Assembly: GCA_039030125.1 (NCBI GenBank) | Contig: JBCCEV010000024.1 | Span: 1-32,944 of the forward strand | DNA: 32,944 nt | Source of the DNA: JBCCEV01 sp039030125 | GTDB taxonomy: Bacteria > Pseudomonadota > Gammaproteobacteria > Ga0077536 | Reading direction: 5' to 3' | Shown here: positions 22,356 to 31,302 of the stretch, in pieces | Layout: every line of letters begins with the position of its first letter | Position numbering within the stretch: position 1 is the first letter of the stretch | Notes under the pieces: model-generated | Told to the model about the DNA's origin: nothing | Seen by the model: the letters and a program-made list of their open reading frames with translations, nothing else | Databases searched by the model: none | Position numbers and translations under genes: made by a program

Positions 22356-25271
22356 CTATTGCGCGCCCTGAATCGTTGCGAGATCGGCCCGTGCCTCAGC
22401 GTGGCCTTGTTCCGCTGCCGCCCGGTACCATTTGATTGCCTCTTCCATGTCTTTCTCTACACCTCGACCTGACCGATACATGTAGCCAAGGCTGTACTGC
22501 GCCGACGGGTTGCCATTTTTCGCCGCTTCACGAAACCAACGCAGTGCGTTTTCGTTATCCTGAGCAACACCTTTGCCTACCCGATAGAGATAAGCGAGAT
22601 TGTATTGAGCCGCTGGATAGCCCTGCTCTGCAGCCTGGCGAAAATACTCTGCAGCTTTTTCATCGTTCTGCGCGACGCCTTCACCCAACGCGTAGGACAC
22701 ACCCAAGCTGTACTGCGAAATAGCACTACCCTGATCCGCGGCGCGACGATACCAGAGCACCGCTTGTTCATCGTTTTGCGCGACTCCCTCGCCAAACGCA
22801 TAAGCAACAGCGAGATTATATTGGGCGTCTTTATCACCCTGTGTTGCGGCTTTTTCATACCATTGAACAGCACGCGCCGGACTTCTCTCTACGCCTTCAC
22901 CCTGGGCGTACATATAACCAATGTTTGCTTGCGCCTCGGCATTCCCGCGCTCGGCGAAAGCCTCAAAAATCACCGCTGCGCGATGGAAGTCGCCTTCAGC
23001 CAATGCAGCTTTCGCATCGGCTAGCGAGACCATCTCGACCTCCTCGACCGGCTCTGGGTCTGGAGCGGCTTCTGGAGCAAGCGCCTCAGTCACTGGGCTA
23101 GCAGCAGCATCGATGGTTTCTGCGTACGCCTCGGCAACTGGGGCAACTGGGGCAACCCCCGGATCACTTGCCGGCTGCGCTGGCACTTCGGGAGCACTCG
23201 TGGCCGGCTCTTTATCGTCTTCGACAGGGGCGAGGGTCGCCTCCGAAGCGTCGCCCTCATTTTCCATCGTTGTGCTCAAAGGCGCGGAAGCGGCAACCGC
23301 CGCAGTCGCAGCCTGGGGTTGCGGGGCTTCAGATCTTTCTTGCGCCGCGGTCTGTTCTTCAATCGTTGGTGTGACTTGCGCGACCGTAGCGCTCATCGCG
23401 GGCTCTGTGTTGTCTTCGACTCCTGCGGCGCGCGGCTCAGAAGAGGCGCCCTCATCGATCATCGCTTGCGCGACCGTGTCGCGAGCAGCAGGAGACAAGG
23501 TATCGATCTCAGGTTCCACAGCCGGCGCGGGATCTTCTTTGGCAATAGTTAACGGTGCTCTTTGTTGCGCAAGCGCCCCACCGGCAATGATTGTATGTTC
23601 CTCCACGCGCTGCCCGGGAACATCTGCCAGGGCCGGGGATTCGAAATCGTTATGTTCAACAATGGCGTATTCATATTCGACGCCGGGAGGCGGGGGCGCT
23701 GTCGGGGCAGCGGCTACCGCTGGCGCTATCGCGGGCGAAAGATCATCGGGTTTCGACGGTGACGCTGCGGTTTCAGCACCGTGGGAACGTGCTTCGCTCG
23801 CGGGCGCATCCACGTCCATTTCCGATGGTGGTAATGGGACTGGCGCGTTCGCTTGTTCAGTTTCCGCCAGGACCGCAACGGGATCTACCGTTGGGGGCAT
23901 CGCTGATTCAACGCCCGCTGAAGGCTCAGCGAGCATCGGCTTTTCGATTTCTTTTTCTGACACGGACGCCGCTGCTGCCGTAACTTCGCCCGGCGGTGCA
24001 ACAGCATTGGAACTCAACGGTGGCTGCAACTGCTCGGCCAGCTTCGCCGCCGTTCCCGCCTCGGCCGGTTGCGCCTCGTTATTTGGCGCGACGGTCATAC
24101 GCGGCCTTGTAAGATCGGGTGCCTCCAAACCCTCGGCCGCGTAAATGCCCGCCAATCGTTCCTGTGCCTGTGGATGACCGCTCCTCGCCGCTTTGCGGAA
24201 CATGGTAATGGCCATAGCTTCGTCAGGCTCTAAGTGATCCCCAATCAAAAATCGATTACCAAGATCGTACTGCGCAGCGGGGTGCCCGGCGTCGGCGGCG
24301 CTTTGCAATAGACCCATCGCGCTATTCGGATCTTGCTCGACCTGATGCCCGGCCAACATCAAGCGTGCCAGTTCGTACTGCGCTTGTGGATCTCCGGATC
24401 CCGCCATTTCTTGAAGAGCGTTGATGCCCTGTGGCTCATCTCGCGCAATTTGGCCGAGGGCCGTCGCCAAGGGAGTGGACGCCTCGAGCAGCGCTTGAGC
24501 CTCAGGATCGTCACCAGGGTCAACGGCGATCCCCGCTGCCTGGGCAAGCTTTATAGCCTGTGCTTCATCGCTATCTACGGTTGGGGGCTCGACGGGCGCG
24601 GCGTCCTCACTAGCCACCAACGATTTTGGCGCCACCGGGGTCTCCGTTGGCGCCGGGACGCTTTGCTCGGTTGTTGGTACCTCAGCAGAAACCGACGGGG
24701 TGGACGGTCGCGCGGCTTCCGCGGCGAGGGGTTCCGCGGCCATGACCTCCTCATCGGTAACCGTTACAAGCTGGGGTGGCGTGACCGGTTCGATTTCCTC
24801 GATATTCGGTTCGCTCAGTTCCTCGCTTGCGTTGATCTCAATCGCCGGCGGTTCGATTCCTGCGGAACGATATATTTCGTTCATGTTGCGCAGCGCCAAT
24901 TCATGTCCCTGCTGCGCGGCTTGCCGATAGTAGGTCAGTGCCCAGGATTCGTCCGCCTGCACCCCTTCACCCAACAGAAACATGTTGCCCAAATTAAACT
25001 GAGCTTCGGCGCTGCCCGCTTGCGCAGCGCGACGATAAAGCTCCAACGCCGTTTCTGTATTTCGCTCCACCCCTTCGCCACGGTGATACAGCGATCCCAA
25101 GAGCGCCATCGCATCGCGGTCACCGACGGCGACCAGGGCTTCCAGATCAGCGATACCGTCTTGGTATTGTGCGGCCGCAATTTTGCTTTGAGCCGCAGCG
25201 AAATCAGCGGCGTTCGTAGCTGTAATGCCCAACGCGAAAACCGCAAAAACAATGGCAATGTGGGCAGTCAC
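22356..25271 (-). CDS. Large exported Sel1-repeat protein with disordered linkers
   Basis: A 971-residue secreted or periplasmic protein starting with GTG 25271 (AAGGGGG just upstream). Signal peptide 1-22. Three Sel1-repeat blocks lie at about 35-145, 280-380 and 747-965; the last holds six near-identical 36-residue units such as AQYNLAVAYAFGEGVAQND. They are joined by acidic Ala/Pro/Glu-rich linkers, about 150-275 and 390-746. In the last block the DNA repeats with a 108-base period, the unit around 22662 matching that around 22768. Sel1 solenoids mediate protein contacts. The crp gene lies 126 bases upstream on the same strand. The linkers are nearly free of hydrophobic residues, so a flexible extended scaffold is likely. 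Confidence 0.9.
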   Translation of the reverse strand: MTAHIAIVFAVFALGITATNAADFAAAQSKIAAAQYQDGIADLEALVAVGDRDAMALLGSLYHRGEGVERNTETALELYRRAAQAGSAEAQFNLGNMFLLGEGVQADESWALTYYRQAAQQGHELALRNMNEIYRSAGIEPPAIEINASEELSEPNIEEIEPVTPPQLVTVTDEEVMAAEPLAAEAARPSTPSVSAEVPTTEQSVPAPTETPVAPKSLVASEDAAPVEPPTVDSDEAQAIKLAQAAGIAVDPGDDPEAQALLEASTPLATALGQIARDEPQGINALQEMAGSGDPQAQYELARLMLAGHQVEQDPNSAMGLLQSAADAGHPAAQYDLGNRFLIGDHLEPDEAMAITMFRKAARSGHPQAQERLAGIYAAEGLEAPDLTRPRMTVAPNNEAQPAEAGTAAKLAEQLQPPLSSNAVAPPGEVTAAAASVSEKEIEKPMLAEPSAGVESAMPPTVDPVAVLAETEQANAPVPLPPSEMDVDAPASEARSHGAETAASPSKPDDLSPAIAPAVAAAPTAPPPPGVEYEYAIVEHNDFESPALADVPGQRVEEHTIIAGGALAQQRAPLTIAKEDPAPAVEPEIDTLSPAARDTVAQAMIDEGASSEPRAAGVEDNTEPAMSATVAQVTPTIEEQTAAQERSEAPQPQAATAAVAASAPLSTTMENEGDASEATLAPVEDDKEPATSAPEVPAQPASDPGVAPVAPVAEAYAETIDAAASPVTEALAPEAAPDPEPVEEVEMVSLADAKAALAEGDFHRAAVIFEAFAERGNAEAQANIGYMYAQGEGVERSPARAVQWYEKAATQGDKDAQYNLAVAYAFGEGVAQNDEQAVLWYRRAADQGSAISQYSLGVSYALGEGVAQNDEKAAEYFRQAAEQGYPAAQYNLAYLYRVGKGVAQDNENALRWFREAAKNGNPSAQYSLGYMYRSGRGVEKDMEEAIKWYRAAAEQGHAEARADLATIQGAQ

Positions 25272-25327
25272 AAAGGCCCCCTTTGATTAATCTGAGTCAC
25301 GTCCGCGCTCGCATGCGCGGTTACAAC

Positions 25328-25364
25328 ACGGCTCACCCGCGATCGATGGGTCGCACGGAGCCGT
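25328..25364. repeat. Nested inverted repeat between crp and the large Sel1 gene
   Basis: Outer arms ACGGCTC (25328-25334) and GAGCCGT (25358-25364) and inner arms ACCC (25335-25338) and GGGT (25348-25351) can form one two-step hairpin with a 6-base bulge. On the minus strand it lies after the crp stop and before the Sel1 start. It has no T-run, so it is either an RNA structure in the intercistronic leader or a factor-dependent stop. Confidence 0.4.
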
Positions 25365-25397
25365 CGGCGAAAAATTTCGAACGATTAGTCAAATGGG

Positions 25398-26060
25398 CTA
25401 TTGGTATTCTGCTTTACCAGTTTGATCGCGCCGTACACCTAATACGACGATGTTCTTACCGGCGGCACTGATATGGTTTTGATCTTCCATGTCTTTGACG
25501 ACTTTGCCAACCATTTCTCGAGAACACCCGACCAAGCGAGCAAGCTCTTGGCGGGTCACGCGCACCTGCATGCCATCGGGATGGGTCATCGCGTCAGGTT
25601 GTTCGCAAAGATCCAACAAGGTTCGGGCGACGCGGCCATAAACGTCCATGAACGCCAAGTCGCCCAATTTTCTGTTGGTGTTGCGCAAGCGTCTTGCCAA
25701 CTGTGACGTCATGGCCACAATCAGGTCGGGATAGAGGTCGGTTAGGCCTTTGAGTTTTCGATAACCGATCTGGGCAATCTCACAAGGCGCGCGCGCGCGG
25801 ACCAGCGCCGTGCGGTGAGCGTCTTCATTGAATAATCCAAGCTCACCAAAAAACTCGCCAGGGTTTAGATAGGCTAAAACGATTTCGTGGCCTTTATCAT
25901 CTTCAAGGAGAACCGTCACCGAACCGCTGATGATGTAATAAAGTTCATCGGCAATATCGCCTTGGCGAATAATCGCGGCCTTGGCCGGAAATTCGCGGCG
26001 ATGACAGTGGGCGAGCAACCGCTCGACACATTCATCCACGTTTGCTTCCAAGATCGACAT
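25398..26060 (-). CDS. crp: cAMP receptor protein (Crp/Vfr type)
   Basis: A 220-residue regulator close to E. coli CRP and Pseudomonas Vfr. The cyclic-nucleotide cassette FGELGLF (71-77) and R83-T84-A85 are present, followed by the dimerisation helix with RRLRNTNRKLGDLAF, where the cAMP-contacting Thr is kept. The helix-turn-helix TRQELARLVGCSREMVGKVV (169-188) and ISAAGKNIVVLG end match CRP. It binds cAMP and activates transcription from TGTGA-N6-TCACA sites. The ATG at 26060 is separated by one base from the stop of the upstream exported-protein gene, so translation is coupled. A frame extension of 12 codons upstream overlaps that gene and is less likely. Confidence 0.93.
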   Translation of the reverse strand: MSILEANVDECVERLLAHCHRREFPAKAAIIRQGDIADELYYIISGSVTVLLEDDKGHEIVLAYLNPGEFFGELGLFNEDAHRTALVRARAPCEIAQIGYRKLKGLTDLYPDLIVAMTSQLARRLRNTNRKLGDLAFMDVYGRVARTLLDLCEQPDAMTHPDGMQVRVTRQELARLVGCSREMVGKVVKDMEDQNHISAAGKNIVVLGVRRDQTGKAEYQ

Positions 26061-26061
26061 G

Positions 26062-26574
26062 CTACAGGTCCACCCACTGTCCGGTGGCGGGAACATATTC
26101 GAGGGTTCGGGTTTGCGTCGGACCGTCCAGCGCCAGTTGGAAACTTCGCTGCAATTTGCCGTCTTTCAACGAAACCGTGTCGTTGCCTTGGTAACCCTGA
26201 CGCTGAGTCTCATTGAGCTTGGCGACTTCCAGCGGCGCAAGCAAAAACACTTCCCAACTGTAGACGTGAAACAAACTTTCCTGTTGCGCGCCGTTGGCGA
26301 AAACCACCACCACCTCGAACGCACCGTCGTTGGTGAGGTCACCGACGAAGGTAGCGCCAATCTCGCCCGCGAAATCTGCTTGCAACCGGGTCAGCGGTAA
26401 GCCGCCCTGTTCGACGACGATTTGGTAACTCCCCGCGTCCGGATTGTCGGGAGCAGAGACCGAAATCGTGAAATCTCCAAATTGATGCGGGTTGGCCACC
26501 GCCACGGCGGGCGCGATTGAAAGTACCGCAGTTAACCCCAACAACGGCCAAATTCGCGTTACATGCGCGACCAT
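26062..26574 (-). CDS. Exported hypothetical protein, PliI-like
   Basis: A 170-residue protein with a signal peptide (about 1-28, cleaved after AVAVA) and a beta-rich domain. The segments FVGDLTNDGAFEVVVVF, GYQGNDTVSL, DGKLQRSFQL and RTLEYVPATGQWV resemble the periplasmic PliI inhibitors of invertebrate-type lysozyme and FG-GAP-like repeats. PliI is my best guess, not certain. AGGGAG lies 7 bases before the ATG. The gene directly precedes crp, and its upstream region faces groES. Confidence 0.6.
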   Translation of the reverse strand: MVAHVTRIWPLLGLTAVLSIAPAVAVANPHQFGDFTISVSAPDNPDAGSYQIVVEQGGLPLTRLQADFAGEIGATFVGDLTNDGAFEVVVVFANGAQQESLFHVYSWEVFLLAPLEVAKLNETQRQGYQGNDTVSLKDGKLQRSFQLALDGPTQTRTLEYVPATGQWVDL

Positions 26575-26591
26575 AATTGCTCCCTATAAGT

Positions 26592-26641
26592 GATTTCAAT
26601 TGTACGTCTGTTGGCGAAAATATGTGTGACGACGTGCCACA
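26592..26641 (-). promoter_or_regulatory. Possible CRP-dependent promoter of the PliI-like gene and crp
   Basis: On the minus strand a TACAAT -10 (26604 down to 26599) has no -35 box. TGTGA (26625-26629) and CCACA (26637-26641) form a near-palindrome resembling a CRP site, with 7 bases between the half-sites instead of 6 and one mismatch. Its centre lies about 41 bases upstream of the predicted start of transcription near 26592, the class II position. This suggests autoregulation, unproven. Confidence 0.35.
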
Positions 26642-26669
26642 TCGTCGCGGGTCGCGATGCCCTAAATCG

Positions 26670-26699
26670 TTGATTTGAGCACCGACGCTGAAATATACT
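26670..26699 (+). promoter_or_regulatory. groESL promoter
   Basis: TTGATT (26670-26675) and TATACT (26694-26699) have an 18-base spacer and overlap the CIRCE element at the -10 end. No convincing sigma-32 type box was seen. Confidence 0.6.
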
Positions 26700-26725
26700 T
26701 AGCACTACTCACAGGAGAGTGCTAA
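26699..26725 (+). promoter_or_regulatory. CIRCE operator (HrcA site)
   Basis: TTAGCACTA, nine bases, then GAGTGCTAA: matches the CIRCE consensus TTAGCACTC-N9-GAGTGCTAA with one mismatch in the left arm. It sits at the groESL promoter and start of transcription, where HrcA would repress it until heat shock. Confidence 0.9.
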
Positions 26726-26782
26726 TAACAATCCTGAATTCCTTTTTTTTCAATGGGTTAGCAAGTATAAGGAGTTGAATAA

Positions 26783-27073
26783 ATGAAACTACGGCCCCTG
26801 CACGATCGTGTGATCGTCAAACGCTGGGATGAGGAAAAGACCTCACCCGGCGGAATTGTCATTCCAGATTCAGCCACCGAAAAGCCTTCCAAAGGGGAAG
26901 TCGTCGCCATCGGTAACGGCAAAGTGCTAGATAACGGCGAAACACGCGGACTCGATGTGAAAGTCGGCGACAAAGTTCTATTCGGCAAGTACTCCGGTAA
27001 CGAAGTAAAGGTCGATGGTGAAGACGTTTTAGTGATGCGTGAAGACGACATCATGGCGGTATTTGAGGGTTAA
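26783..27073 (+). CDS. groES: Co-chaperonin GroES
   Basis: A complete 96-residue GroES: MKLRPLHDRVIVKR at the start, mobile loop EEKTSPGGIVIP (about residues 18-29) and the EDDIMAV end. It caps the GroEL cage in protein folding. AAGGAG lies upstream of the ATG. It is followed 10 bases later by groEL and is controlled by the CIRCE element and promoter upstream. Confidence 0.98.
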   Translation: MKLRPLHDRVIVKRWDEEKTSPGGIVIPDSATEKPSKGEVVAIGNGKVLDNGETRGLDVKVGDKVLFGKYSGNEVKVDGEDVLVMREDDIMAVFEG

Positions 27074-27083
27074 GGAGTAAAAA

Positions 27084-28742
<1,659 letters not shown>

Positions 28743-28770
28743 GTCATCGCCATCCCAGTCCGACACTCAG

Positions 28771-28800
28771 AAACCCCGCCCTCGGCGGGGTTTCTTTTTT
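28771..28800 (+). terminator. Rho-independent terminator of groESL
   Basis: An 11-base-pair stem GAAACCCCGCC / GGCGGGGTTTC with loop CTC (28771-28795), followed by a run of T. It stands between groEL and the convergent FmdB-like gene and may also serve that strand. Confidence 0.93.
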
Positions 28801-28812
28801 CACGGTTCGAAG

Positions 28813-29151
28813 TTAGTCACCGACCTTCTTATGAAAATGCGGAAGGGAAGACTTGTCACCGGCCTTCATATAGCGTTTTTCCTTGTCGCCAGCGGTTACG
28901 TTTTCGTACACCCCATCGTCACGCTTCACCAACTTAGTAAATCCCTTTGACTTTAGCTCCGCATTGCCAACTTCTACAGCAATGGCCGGGGCGGAGATCA
29001 TTTTCCTAACAGGGGTTTCAAAGTCGATCTCGCCAAGCGGATGGTTGGCCGCGAAGCACAGCTCCCCCCAATTTCGAATCACCACATCCATCGGATGATG
29101 AACCGTGATCACCTCGCCGGTCGCCTCACATTCATATTCATAAACAGGCAT
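28813..29151 (-). CDS. FmdB-like small protein with degenerate zinc ribbon
   Basis: A 112-residue protein starting MPVYEYECEATG, like FmdB-family zinc ribbons that start MPIYEYRCEACG. Only Cys8 and Cys32 remain at the usual zinc-binding positions; the second Cys of each pair is replaced (CEATG, and CFAANH in place of CPxCG). The following PVRKMISAPAIAVEV resembles the FmdB segment after the ribbon. It has a charged C-terminal tail. It lies 33 bases after NrtS and is probably the last gene of the four-gene minus-strand operon. The FmdB relationship is plausible, the function unknown. Confidence 0.6.
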   Translation of the reverse strand: MPVYEYECEATGEVITVHHPMDVVIRNWGELCFAANHPLGEIDFETPVRKMISAPAIAVEVGNAELKSKGFTKLVKRDDGVYENVTAGDKEKRYMKAGDKSSLPHFHKKVGD

Positions 29152-29184
29152 GTTCGTTAGATTGCCGGGCGCATCTGCGCGCTT

Positions 29185-29406
29185 CTACTTTGCTGCGCGC
29201 AAGGCGCCCACAGCGGAATAGGTTGCCACACAGTAAGGTACGCAGTAAGTCAGCATGATTTTGATGAAATCCGAGCTTACTAGCGAACCCGCTAAAATCC
29301 GATCACCATAGTTGATCGCAACCAGGACGGTGCCGACAACAATTGCAAGCTTGCTGGCTCTCGCGACAATGTCGCGCCGGATTGCGAATGTCCACCAGGA
29401 CTCCAT
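29185..29406 (-). CDS. nrtS: NrtS-like small membrane protein
   Basis: A 73-residue protein with two membrane helices (about 18-37 and 48-70), separated by INYGDRILAGSLVSSDFIKI. The pattern of basic N-terminus, VVGTVLxxINYGD and KIMLTYCVPYCVATYSAVG matches the NrtS family, reported as a nitrate/nitrite transport protein. Actual substrate here is unproven. Only three bases separate it from the TraB gene. Confidence 0.75.
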   Translation of the reverse strand: MESWWTFAIRRDIVARASKLAIVVGTVLVAINYGDRILAGSLVSSDFIKIMLTYCVPYCVATYSAVGALRAAK

Positions 29407-29409
29407 AAG

Positions 29410-30594
29410 CTAGCTCACTAATTTGTCAAAAATCCGGAACCCCGCTAGGTAAGTGCCGATAGCCGACCCTAGCGTGGAAAAAAAGAACACCAATAGCGTT
29501 CGCGCGACGCGATTTCGTCGCCAACCCTTGAAGCTGGTCGTGTCCGTTCGTAATGCCGAGAAATCACCAACCGTGGGCTTGCGCAAATAGCCTTCGACCA
29601 TCGCTGTCACCACCCCCGCGCCAATTGTAGGATTAAGCGAAGTGAGGGGCGCTGCAAAAAAACCGCTTAATATCGTGATGGGATGTCCGCCTGCAATGAT
29701 GACACCGAGCGCCGCCAAACCACCATTGATAAACACCCACTCGGCAACCAGAGATAAACCCAATTCTGGACTTCGCGAAAAACCGATCCCGAACCCCAAG
29801 AAGATTAGCGCGACGATTAACCACGGCAAAACTTTAGGCCATTTCGCCTTTGGCGGCGCACTCGCCAGTCTGATGATTTCCTCTTCAAGGTTTTCGACAC
29901 CGTTGCGAAGATACTCAGCGATACCTTTCAAGTGCCCAGCACCAATTACCGCGAGCACATTACCGCTATGATGCTGACTCAACTCCAGCAATTTAGCCGC
30001 CATGAATTTGTCCCGCTCAGCGATCAAAGGCTCATAGATCGGCCCAGAGCTTTCGGCAAACTGTGCGAATGTGTTCTCTAGGAGATCGCCCTCTTTCAAT
30101 TGCTCTATGTCGTCTTCCGAGATGGCCTCGTCCACCAATACCGAGCCGAAAAGACCCGAAAACAAGTACATCCGCCGCCACCACGGGACATTCCGGTAAA
30201 TGCGTCGCAGGGTAACCCCGATATCACGATCGATGAGCTTAAGAGATAGATCCTGCTCGGCGGCGCCACTGATTGCGGCTTTCATCTCAGCGCCGGGCTC
30301 GATATCAAATTGCTCGGCAATGCGCTGTTGAAAAGCGCCCATAGCAAGCATGGCCATGATCATCGGTGCTTTGCCGGTGCGCAGAACTTCGATCAAGTCC
30401 ATTCTCGCGACAGCGTCCGGATCGACCATTGCGCGGTGGCGATTGTTACAGAGTTCGACAGCCACGAGGTCATAATTGCCGCTGGCAATCTCGTTACTCA
30501 CGGCCTCAGCACTGACCCTGGAAACATGCGCCGTACCGAGTAAGGTGACATGGGTATCACCAACAGCTACTTCAATCTTCGGTTGCTCCCGCAC
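29410..30594 (-). CDS. TraB/GumN family membrane protein
   Basis: A 394-residue protein. The N-terminal domain has the TraB/Tiki hallmark pair GTAH (20-23) and GAGH (218-221) with Glu47 in VAVELC, the predicted metal or catalytic residues of this protease-like fold. From about residue 253 there are four or so membrane helices. GTG 30594 is the start, two bases after the retropepsin-like gene stop. In other bacteria TraB/PrgY proteins shut off peptide pheromone signalling and GumN relates to polysaccharide clusters; here there is no such context. It is probably an inner-membrane peptidase or regulator. Confidence 0.88.
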   Translation of the reverse strand: MREQPKIEVAVGDTHVTLLGTAHVSRVSAEAVSNEIASGNYDLVAVELCNNRHRAMVDPDAVARMDLIEVLRTGKAPMIMAMLAMGAFQQRIAEQFDIEPGAEMKAAISGAAEQDLSLKLIDRDIGVTLRRIYRNVPWWRRMYLFSGLFGSVLVDEAISEDDIEQLKEGDLLENTFAQFAESSGPIYEPLIAERDKFMAAKLLELSQHHSGNVLAVIGAGHLKGIAEYLRNGVENLEEEIIRLASAPPKAKWPKVLPWLIVALIFLGFGIGFSRSPELGLSLVAEWVFINGGLAALGVIIAGGHPITILSGFFAAPLTSLNPTIGAGVVTAMVEGYLRKPTVGDFSALRTDTTSFKGWRRNRVARTLLVFFFSTLGSAIGTYLAGFRIFDKLVS

Positions 30595-30596
30595 GG

Positions 30597-31091
30597 TTAA
30601 CCCTCACCCCGCGGCGAAACCGCAAATTCGGGGGCGATCCAATTGCGCCCAAGGAGTAATTTCGCGCTCGAACGGCTGCGATCATTGAGATTCATTAGCA
30701 CTCGCTTCGTTTTCCCCCGAAAGGTTACTGATAAATAAACGTGATAGCGCAATTCGCGGCAATCGGCTGTCCTGATCCCCCGCACCTGAACAACTTTACT
30801 GCGTGCCTGGACTTGCTCTCCAGCGCCATTGATCAATGTGAATTTGACGACTTTTCCCTTATCGCTGGGGCGCGGATCACCACGCCGACCCTCGATCACA
30901 ATGTTTACGGCGTTAATTGACGAAATCGTCGCGCCGGTATCCAAACGTGCTGCGAAAGGCAGGCCAACATCTGTGACAACCACCGTCTCGATGGCGCCGA
31001 GGACCCGCCATTGCGCGGCGTACCAACCTCCGGCTAATCCGCCGACCAAGACGAGGGTCCCTAGCAACCCATGTGCTTTGGTAAGCCGCAA
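30597..31091 (-). CDS. Membrane-anchored retropepsin-like protease (RimB/COG4067 type)
   Basis: A 164-residue protein with one N-terminal membrane helix (about 8-27) and an aspartic-protease-like domain. The active-site motif DTGA (51-54) and the later NLNDRSRSSAKLLLGRNWI match proteins annotated as ATP-dependent zinc proteases, which are usually next to RimK-like ligases and are aspartic peptidases in structure. The start is TTG 31091, backed by GAGG seven bases upstream and by an in-frame stop just before. Two bases separate it from TraB, of which it is the first gene in the operon. Confidence 0.86.
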   Translation of the reverse strand: MRLTKAHGLLGTLVLVGGLAGGWYAAQWRVLGAIETVVVTDVGLPFAARLDTGATISSINAVNIVIEGRRGDPRPSDKGKVVKFTLINGAGEQVQARSKVVQVRGIRTADCRELRYHVYLSVTFRGKTKRVLMNLNDRSRSSAKLLLGRNWIAPEFAVSPRGEG

Positions 31092-31302
31092 ACGAAGACC
31101 TCAAGCCCAAACTGTGGTGTAGTTTACCTAAGGTCGAGATTTGCGTGATGGAATACCGAAAAATTAATCTCGAATTGGGAACCATTTTTACTGTCGCCAT
31201 CAAAACTCTAACGTTGCGACAAACTTGGCAACGGCCAGCAAGCCGTGGGACCAGATTTTCGATAGGCTTCGAGCGCGGCCTGGCCAAATGGGGAACATCA
31301 GA

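Noticed and set aside
22921..24144. A 407-codon open frame on the plus strand
   Set aside because: It lies wholly inside the antisense of the Ala/Pro/Glu-rich linker of the Sel1 gene. Its Ser/Ala/Gly-rich composition is what the antisense of such a linker gives, and there is no ribosome binding site.
24333..25286. A 317-codon open frame on the plus strand
   Set aside because: Antisense to the N-terminal part of the large Sel1 gene, with composition unlike a real protein and no start signal.
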